Position numbers and translations under genes: made by a program. From assembly GCA_029255685.2 (NCBI GenBank), contig CM055320.2:10526614-10590613 (forward strand): a stretch of 64,000 nucleotides of DNA, given 5' to 3'. The notes under the pieces were generated by a model, which had not been told where the DNA came from, did not search any database, and was given only the letters and a program-made list of their open reading frames with translations. Origin of the DNA: Silene conica (Eukaryota > Streptophyta > Magnoliopsida > Caryophyllales > Caryophyllaceae). Positions 56,820 to 64,000 of this stretch are shown piece after piece. How positions within the stretch are numbered: position 1 is the first letter of the stretch; each line of letters begins with the position of its first letter.

Positions 56820-57767
56820 TAAAGTTAATCATTCTGTTCTCAATTCCTCCTTGTTTACAGTAATTTTCCTCTTGATTTCAGTTGTTTACAGTTTTCATAG
56901 ATTAGTTTAGGCTAGTTAGAATCCCAAAATCATTGCTTTTATTGTTTATAATCTCGTTAACCATCGTAATCATGCTGTTTGTTGTTTTCATCATTATAGT
57001 TTCTGTTTTCATTAAAGTTATGAGTAGCTAAACCCTGTATGTTAGGATGTAGGCGACCTATACCGTAGATGACGTAGTTTAGGGTAAACCCGCAGCAGTG
57101 CTTGGTCGACCGACTGGCTTCTCTGGTTCATCGACTGAGTAGATTGGTCGATCGACTGGAGTAGCTAGTCGATCGACTGATTTCGCGTCTGATCGGTTTT
57201 GTTTTATCCCGTTAAGTGCAATATCTTTCAATGAGACCTTAAGGAGACTTGTTAGATGCTTAGTTTTGACCAACCCATAGATCGAAAGACAGGGAAGGGC
57301 ATTAGTTAACGGTTTAAACGATTAAGTTACTTAGGATCGAAAGACTTGTGACTTAGGCTTTAGGAATCGCTAATCGTGTTGACACCTATTATTAGTGAGA
57401 CCTAGGAACTAGTAGTATAGACCAAAATGAGCTACTAGTTAACCCAGACCGAAAGGACTCGTTATACCCATCTTACACGACTGCAATACGGACTTACCTA
57501 GAATTATGTGCCATCGTAACTATAGTAAACCGATCTTCTTAGCAGTCTTTCTTAATTTGTTTACATCTTTATTTTAGTCATTGCTTTTACTTTCATCGCT
57601 AATTTAATTCTCAATCACCAACAAAACCCCCCTATTTTTGTGACTGAACAACTAAAAACGCAAATAGATATTACCTCCTTGTGGTTCGACCCGTGCTTTC
57701 ACTAGCTTATGTTACTATAGTTCGGAACTATAAATTTTTTCTTTGACACCCACAACGACAGGTATCA
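56820..57767 (+). repeat. 5'-truncated LTR of a second Athila-like family
   Basis: It ends GGTATCA at 57767 directly before an Athila-type primer-binding site, and its last 120 bp resemble the intact element's LTR in layout (CCTCCTTGTGGTTCGA...CACTAGCT). Its left end abuts Copia gag without a recognisable LTR start. It contains its own 21-bp palindrome array. Confidence 0.7.
57104..57180 (+). repeat. 21-bp palindrome array in the second Athila-like LTR
   Basis: Four units start at 57104, 57125, 57146 and 57167, exactly 21 bp apart. They read GGTCGACCGACTGG, GGTTCATCGACTGA, GGTCGATCGACTGG and AGTCGATCGACTGA. The core is (G)TCGAYCGAC, compared with CTCGATCGAG in the intact element. Confidence 0.9.
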
Positions 57768-57772
57768 AATTT

Positions 57773-57859
57773 TGGCGCCGTTGCCGGGGAGCCAATTATT
57801 TTATTTATGTTATTTGATTGTTTAGTTTGCTTTAGTCTTAAGGAATTTTCAATTCCTTA
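57773..57859 (+). other. Primer-binding site and leader hairpin of the second Athila-like copy
   Basis: TGGCGCCGTTGCCGGGGA at 57773-57790 is identical to the site in the intact element. TAAGGAATT-TTC-AATTCCTTA at 57839-57859 is a perfect 9-bp hairpin about 66 bp downstream, against 64 bp in the intact element. No gag frame follows, so the rest of the element is deleted. Confidence 0.8.
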
Positions 57860-60689
57860 GGGCCGTTCTTATCTTCTTCCCTAATACATTTAAGAGTGTT
57901 GGTACCCGATGAACGCGTTTAGGACGAAAATATTTGGTACTCTTTAAAAATAGGAGAATACTTGGTTAGGACCGAAAATTGAATACGGCAACTCAATAAG
58001 TGACCTTACACACTTGGTAGAAAATTTGCTAGGAAAATAAACGTGACCCGATACGACCTACCAAATGGCCAAATTTAAGTGTAAAATACACGCTTTTCGG
58101 GCTTTCAGGGTCCCGTAACAAAAATGTATGTAAATCATACAGGCAATTCCTAAGATAAGATAAAGTAGTCACACAAATTTTAAGAGCAACTAAGGACTTT
58201 TGAGAGTGTCGATACCTGGTAAATGAGTCTAAAACAAGTCATATCCTAACCCTTTTGATAAGATGTTGCTTTTTCTTAAGCACTTCATTTATCTATTTAA
58301 TCCGATTAGTTGTTTAAGACTGTCTTATAAACAGAAAAATTTCGAAATCCGAAATCCTAAAAGTTATGGTCCTTGGTTGGAGCTTGAAAAACTAGTACAT
58401 GGATGGAGCATTTTCCCCATACATTGCACATTTTGCGCAGTAACTATTGTGTGAGACCGTCTCACGCGTACAACGAGTTTATTTATTTGTATTAAATGAG
58501 AAATTTATTATAAAAACAGATGATCTCATGGCATGAGACTGTCTTATTGTAGAATTTGTGCATTTTGCGAAAGTTTATTTAGAGGTTATAAATTAGACCT
58601 AATTTTGGGGTTTAGTGAAGAAAAATAAAAATAAAGAAAGTCAAAATGCCAAAATCAATCGTATTGACGGGCCGTAATTTTTAGTTTTGGGTATGTTCCA
58701 TATATATGGCCCATTTTCGTTAAAATGGCAATTAAGCCTTGAATTTGGTTATTGCGCTACAAAGATATTTCAAGATATGAACAAGGCCACGCCATTTATA
58801 CTCTCTCTCTCTCTATACTTTTTTTTTAAAATTTTTTTGGACAATTCTCTTATTTACGCTTTCGCATCAATTCTGATGATCTAAGTTGACACCCCATCTC
58901 GTCAAACCTAGTTGACATCGGTGCTTGGTGCAACTGTTTGGGACGGTTGGACCGCACTTTCAATTAGTCAGCCAAATTATAAATATTTTTAATATTTGCA
59001 TGAACTTAAATTGGTCTAACTTATTTTTATAAGTTAAAACTTCATTTATTAGATTACTGCTTCATAAAATGAAATGAAGTTTTTTTTTTCAGTTTGTAGT
59101 TTTGTACATTGCACTTAATTTCATTAAACTAAATAACGCAAACTGTTTTTTTTTTTTATTTCTCCTAAGTATTTATTTAATTTTCTTTATTAAAATAATT
59201 ATTCTTTTGATATATTAATCAACAATTATAAGTAATAATATTTATTATTAGTATAAACTAACTAATTGATTTATATTGATGATACATAATTCTAATTTGT
59301 GTTGATTAAATAATAATGCATTTAATCTGTGGGTTAACTGTATTAAGGAGATATAATTAGTGTTTTTTCGTTTAAATAAATCTTACAATATTTTTAAACT
59401 ATTTTGTAAATTATTTCTCATATTTGATTTCTATTGGTTATAAACATATAATGTTAAGAATTAGAGATTTTTTTAAGTGACGTGTTTTTTCACATACAAA
59501 TTTTACTTTTTCACATACGAATTTTAGCCTATTACTATTGTCATTTTGTTCATCAATCACCCAAATGATTTTTTTCTCACTTTTATCTCCTTAGCCACCA
59601 AGTCGCTAACACCAACTAACCACATACTCTGTTCACCAACTCCGATCAATATTATCGCCGGAAAACCTCAAAGTGGCCGGCTTCATACCCCTGCCCCACG
59701 CTTCTACACCCCGCCACCTACTCTATTTATCACTCTCCGTCGACCTCGGTTCCCGCACTCTCTTAACCAGATCTAACCACCAAGGATGGTGATCTTTCGC
59801 TGGGATACTTGATGATGGCGGTCCGGTGTTATTGTAGTTGTTGACTGGTAGTGGACCATTGGTGGAGAAGAAGGAAGATTACATTATTTACATGTGCTAT
59901 ATGTCGTTGTTGTTGTTTTGTCTTTTTTTCTTTGTTTTTTATCAATTAATTTTTTTCTTTCTTTTAATTTTTAGTTTTGTTTTATTCATTAGATCTTATT
60001 TTATTTTTATGAGTTATAATTTATTGTTTTAGTTTTAAGACTAATTAGATTCAATATAGAAAATTGTTTTGATTAGGTTCAGATAAAAGGGCATGATATG
60101 GAAAACTTATGAAAAAATATATGTGAAAGAAGAAACTTCGTATGTTAAAAAGTAATTCTGTTTTTAATGGTCAGATCATAAGATAAAGAGTTTAATTAAT
60201 TGCGATTAATAAAAGATCATAAACAAGAGAGGAATATAATAAATAAGAGATACTGCGTAATAATTAAATCATTATATGAACATGGGAGGTTGTACCAAAA
60301 AAAATAATATTTTTAATCTCTTAAATCCAGGAACCAATGAAATCTCTTTAAAAGTTTCCGCTTATAGTAAAGAGATTCTACCAATTTATTTCATATAGCT
60401 CTTATACGCCACCAAGTTTTTGAACTTAGACTACTTCATGGCGGTTGAATATGCGACTAGTAGAAAAGTGATCACATTTTGATAAATAATGACCACTTTT
60501 GATTAAATAGTGACCACTTTTTTTGTTTAAAAAATGACTTATTTTTCAAAAGTGGTCACTTTTTACCACAAAATGATCAGGTTTTGCAAAAAAGCATGGG
60601 ATGAGACCGTCGTACAGGAGAACTACCGTAATAAATAATACGGACTATGTTTTTCTATAAAAACTACAAGGCATAGTCTTAAAGATTAC
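57860..60689. other. 2.8-kb AT-rich region without a recognisable gene
   Basis: Near 58455 there is a palindrome GAGACCGTCTCA, with a related GATGAGACCGTC near 60600 and CATGAGACTGTC at 58533, perhaps MITE remnants. Repeated AGTGGTCACTTTT/AAAAGTGATCAC variants lie at 60465-60590. A CT-rich stretch at 59570-59800 has UTR-like composition (frame 59546-59776), but I recognise no product. Confidence 0.4.
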
Positions 60690-61225
60690 CTGCAAGTGTT
60701 GAAGATTTGCGAGAGCTTATCAACGCGCCCTAGATGGGCTGCCACGACCTCATCAATCATCCCCGCGATTGGGAAATGTAGTCATAGCATTCTTGTTCAC
60801 AATCTGAAAAAAAACTAAAGGATTAAAGTCGTGAAAGTTAAAAACTTATAAAATAAAGAAAATATTAGAAATTGTAATTTGGACATACCTTGTAATCACG
60901 GTTGACGATTGAGCAGTATTGGTTCTCCGGATTCAGATCCTCTGAGCTTAATACAGGCGCCGACGATACTAATGTCCCGATGACGACTTTAGGATATTTC
61001 ATCCTAAACCAACAAGCCAACACTGTAAACAGGAAAAATAAAACAAAAAAATCAGTTAGTAACAAAATTTGTAAAACGACATTAGAAACAGTAAATTAAA
61101 AATATTAGATTAGGTTGCTTATTGCCAGCGTAGGAACCCCCAACAAGATAACGGGAGATTGGTGAACTGACCAATCCGATTTCAATATATAGATTACGTT
61201 AACAAAGTTCGCTGACGCTTGGCGG
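60690..61225 (-). pseudogene. Fragment of an S28 serine-peptidase (Pro-X carboxypeptidase-like) gene
   Basis: Three consecutive exon remnants on the minus strand. The first (about 61225-61119) reads ANFVNVIYILKSDWSVHQSPVILL, then, after a one-base loss in a G run, GGSYAGN, the block with the catalytic serine. The second (61022-60889) reads LACWFRMKYPKVVIGTLVSSAPVL...YCSIVNRDYK, flanked by good AG and GT sites. The third (60803-60690) reads CYDYI and, in another frame, GMIDEVVAA...DKLSQIFNTC. The donor after the first exon is ATAAGC where GTAAGC is expected. S28 peptidases are secreted or vacuolar and cleave after proline; this copy lacks the N-terminus and the Asp/His part and cannot work. 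Confidence 0.8.
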
Positions 61226-62329
61226 GATGTGAGACAACCTCTCACGTGCGGATCCTTCATCGTCGCGTCGATGGATCGGGGGGATACAAATTATTCATAG
61301 AAATGTTGCTGCAACAATTATCTTATTTGATTAGGATAAAAGAAAGACTACCACAAGTACAAAAATGATCGACTTAGTAAGTACAAAAGGCTACGTTCAT
61401 TAAAAATAACGGTAGCCTAATAATAACAAAGGCAGTGGTTGTTAACCTAAAAATCGTAGCCAAATATACAAAAATTATCTTATTTGATTTGGATAAAAGA
61501 AAGACTACCACTAATATAAAAATGAGATTAAACAAGTACAAAAGGCTACGGTCATTTAAAGTAACAGTAGCCTAATAATAACAAAGGCAATGGTTGTTAA
61601 CCTAAAAACCGTAGCCAAATATATATAGTAATAAACAAAAGGCTTCGGTTGACTTTTAAACCGTGACCAAAAACATATTTTACAGAAGAACTTGGCTCTT
61701 TACATATATTTAGAATTTAATTAAATTATTTTAGAAAAGACATTATTTTTTGAAAAAAATTATCTATAAGTCTAATTATTATTTTTATTATGTGTATAAT
61801 AATAACTAATTTAGAGGGAAAAAGGTAAAAATATTGTCTTAGATGCGCATAAAAATGCGCGTTAAAAAAATAGTGCCCCTCAACTCTAATTTCCTAGGTC
61901 CGCCATTGAACCATTTCTCACCTGACGTAGGAATTCAAGTTCCTATGGTACTCTAGATTCCTCCATTTTTTTTGAAAAAAAAAGGGTAATCAAACAAGAG
62001 TCTCAAATCTCAAATCATGGGATTTTAAAATTCTCGTATTTTTATGGGGCAACTAAACAACCCTAAGAATATATATTGTTGAGATATAAGATGTTGCACT
62101 GCAAGTAAAAGAAGAGTGTGAAGCAATTATTTATAGACTGATAGAGTGAGTCTATCAAATTAAGGACTCCCAACTCTACCAACCGCGTAGTAACATTTTT
62201 ATGCATAAAAAATGCACGTTTTTTTTCACCCTCAAATAATGTTGCTAAATTTAGTTTGTTTTGTACATGCCTTTATTCAGCTCTTCCTGATATAAAAACA
62301 AAAGAAAATTTTGAATGATTCTCATTTAT
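61226..62329. other. Spacer with a 157-bp tandem duplication
   Basis: Two units at about 61318-61474 and 61475-61628 contain AAAGGCTACGGTC, ACAGTAGCCTAATAATAAC and GTTGTTAACCTAAAAAYCGTAGCC; a third partial copy (GGCTTCGGTTGAC) follows at 61631. The paired GGCTACGG/CCGTAGCC motifs suggest subterminal repeats of a DNA transposon, perhaps CACTA-type, but no terminus is visible. Confidence 0.5.
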
Positions 62330-62756
62330 ACATGACCATAACACGTGTTCAAATGCCCACGTACAAAAATGCAAAAAAAAAAATGTACAAAAATTCTCTT
62401 CCTAATAGTTCAAATCAATTATTGACATTTACTTTATGTAATTATTTAACTACAGTAAGTCTAAGTATAGATAACATCATAATAATTTCAATTTCGTATA
62501 ATCTCATAATGAAAACTCTACCGAATACTATCATAGATCTTACTCATATCAACCTTAAAAGCAGATCTCCCACATCTCCCGATAGAATGTCTATTAATAT
62601 TACAAATCGCCTCATGCGTAATAAGAATATCATCATTAGTTTGTCGATCATATATAAGCGCATTGTCAAAATCTCCAACAAGATGACGTATCACTTTGGT
62701 TAGTTCATTAGTAATGCATTTGTTAAAAACTTCATAATCATATTATACACGTGGAC
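62330..62756 (-). pseudogene. L1-type LINE reverse transcriptase, 3' part of a split copy
   Basis: On the minus strand from 62756: NALIYDRQTNDDILITHEAICNINRHSIGRCGRSAFKVDMSK, matching the plant L1 RT region with DN..I.HE and AFK.DMSKAYD, followed by in-frame stops. The sequence is continuous with 63807-63990 across the Harbinger-like insertion. Confidence 0.7.
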
Positions 62757-62759
62757 TAA

Positions 62760-63106
62760 GGCCCTGTTCTTTTGGACTGAAACTTGACTGGACTGAACTG
62801 AACTGAACTGAACTTATAGAATCTGAACTGAACTGAACTGAACTTATAGGAACTGAACTGAACTTATAGGAACTGAACTGAACTTATAGGAACTGAACTG
62901 AACTGAACTTATAGAAACTGAACTGAACTTATAGGAACTGAATTGAACTGAACTGAACTTATAGGAACTGAACTGAACTTATAGGATCTGAACTTAACTT
63001 AACTTATAGGATCTGAAATGAACTTATAAAATCCGAACTTAATTAACTTTATTTTAATTTAAGTTAACTATTATTATTATTATTGTTGTTATTATTATTA
63101 TTGTTG

Positions 63107-63155
<49 letters not shown>

Positions 63156-63803
63156 CCAACAGATGACATTGATAAAAAATTAGTCTAAAACACAAGGTAG
63201 TTTAAAATATTTTTAACTTTATATATAATGGTTTGTTCATTGTTCATACATCTACAATTACATTATGATAAAAATAATTCACTATTACAATTTTCTCTAG
63301 CCAATTATTTTTTTCTAACAATGGTGATGAAGAAACTAATTAATGGGAGAGTGACAATTGGTGAGGGTGAGAGCGTCGTATGATGAGTTGTTTTTTTGGC
63401 ATTAATGAGGATGATAGTTTGACATTAATTAGAGAGTAAATGACGGGTAAATTATTAATGAGTTTTTTTTTTTTTTTTATAGATGACGTGTATTGAATAA
63501 TTAAAGCGAAATGTTTGTATCGGTTGTTAAAAATAATACTCCGTATATAACTTTTCTTAATTGAGTTTATATGAACTGAACTTATAGGAACTGAACTGAA
63601 CTGAACTGAACTGAACTTATAGGAACTGAACTGAACTGAACTGAACTTATAGGAACTGAACTGAACTTATAGGAACTGAACTGAACTGAACTTATAGGAT
63701 CTGAACTGAACTGAACTTATAGGAACTGAACTGAACTGAACTGAACTTATAGGATCTGAAGTGAACTTAAGTTAAGTGACTTGAAGTCCAAAAGAACAGG
63801 GCC
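62760..63803. mobile_element. Harbinger-like MITE (1044 bp)
   Basis: It has a perfect 19-bp inverted repeat GGCCCTGTTCTTTTGGACT at both ends and TAA at 62757-62759 and 63804-63806. Both subterminal zones are arrays of GAACTGAACTTATAGGAACT (62790-63030 and 63568-63760) in the same orientation. The middle holds a TTA microsatellite. It shares its ends and its repeat (TTCAGTTCAG on the other strand) with the 10023-14665 element. No coding. Confidence 0.88.
63062..63155 (+). repeat. TTA/TTG microsatellite
   Basis: (TTA)n with TTG interruptions in the middle of the Harbinger-like MITE. Confidence 0.95.
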
Positions 63804-63806
63804 TAA

Positions 63807-63990
63807 TAGGTCAAAAATCCTCAACCTTTTTAAGATTATCGCACTTCGAAATCAAAGAAATACAAATTTTAGTCAACTCTTTCGGAACTTTACCTTTATT
63901 GAGAACCTCAAGTATATTTGTGTGAAAACTATATAATTCCTTCTCTCTAAAATCTAGAGAGAGGTTTCTCTCCTTTGGGAGTTTTTAATC
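63807..63990 (-). pseudogene. L1-type LINE reverse transcriptase, 5' part of a split copy
   Basis: On the minus strand: NILEVLNKGKVPKELTKICISLISKCDNLKKVEDF then a stop and PI, which aligns with the L1 RT motif ending in DFRPIS. The next residues are found at 62756 and below. The window edge cuts the rest. Confidence 0.65.
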
Positions 63991-64000
63991 TGGTTTTTTT

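Noticed and set aside
62311..62703. 130-codon plus-strand open frame
   Set aside because: It is antisense to the L1 reverse-transcriptase pseudogene, whose motifs read on the minus strand.

Overview
The window is plant nuclear DNA. It has AT-rich intergenic sequence, a spliced NAC transcription-factor gene, and very dense transposons of plant type: Copia, Tekay-like and Athila-like LTR elements, hAT, Mutator-like and Harbinger-like DNA elements, Helitron ends and LINE remnants. A eudicot is the natural reading. Caryophyllales is possible but I cannot prove it from this sequence. There are no bacterial features, rRNA, tRNA genes or CRISPR arrays.

Region 1 (1-10 kb) is the gene-bearing part. 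It holds the last 48 codons of an unrecognised gene, a Helitron-like element, a hAT element with perfect 8-bp target duplications beside a solo LTR with perfect 5-bp duplications, and one three-exon NAC gene on the minus strand (4275-7186). Two 196-bp Mutator-type MITEs flank this area, and a second Helitron-like element carries a 464-bp tandem duplication.

Region 2 (10-20.75 kb) is a DNA-transposon landscape. A 4.6-kb element with Harbinger-like ends and TTA duplications contains three 3' fragments of one LINE type with a zinc-knuckle and nuclease-like C-terminus, an L1-type LINE tail and a 550-bp Mutator-type MITE. A 5.6-kb Helitron-like region follows, with a second 550-bp MITE and a GATC-rich element inside it.

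Region 3 (21-56.8 kb) is a four-level nest of LTR retrotransposons, readable like a stratigraphy. A Copia element (minus) was split by a non-coding element with 2.4-kb LTRs (minus, target duplication GCATC). That was split by a Tekay-like chromovirus (plus, TACCA), and that by an intact Athila-like element (plus, GACTT). By-eye LTR divergence falls in the nesting order, roughly 0.8%, 0.4% and 0.16%. The Athila-like element has two long open reading frames and looks very young.

Region 4 (56.8-64 kb) has a truncated second Athila-like LTR with primer-binding site, a broken S28-peptidase pseudogene, and an L1-type reverse-transcriptase pseudogene cut by a second Harbinger-like element.

The most unusual signals lie inside the LTRs. 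The Tekay-like LTR carries about ten ~50-nt stem-loops that share one 20-nt loop, while their stems differ and are nearly always self-complementary. It also has a second array of GC-rich hairpins. The two Athila-like families carry palindromes centred on TCGATCGA at an exact 21-bp period; in the intact element these occur in both LTRs, inside the gag coding sequence and in the 3' spacer.
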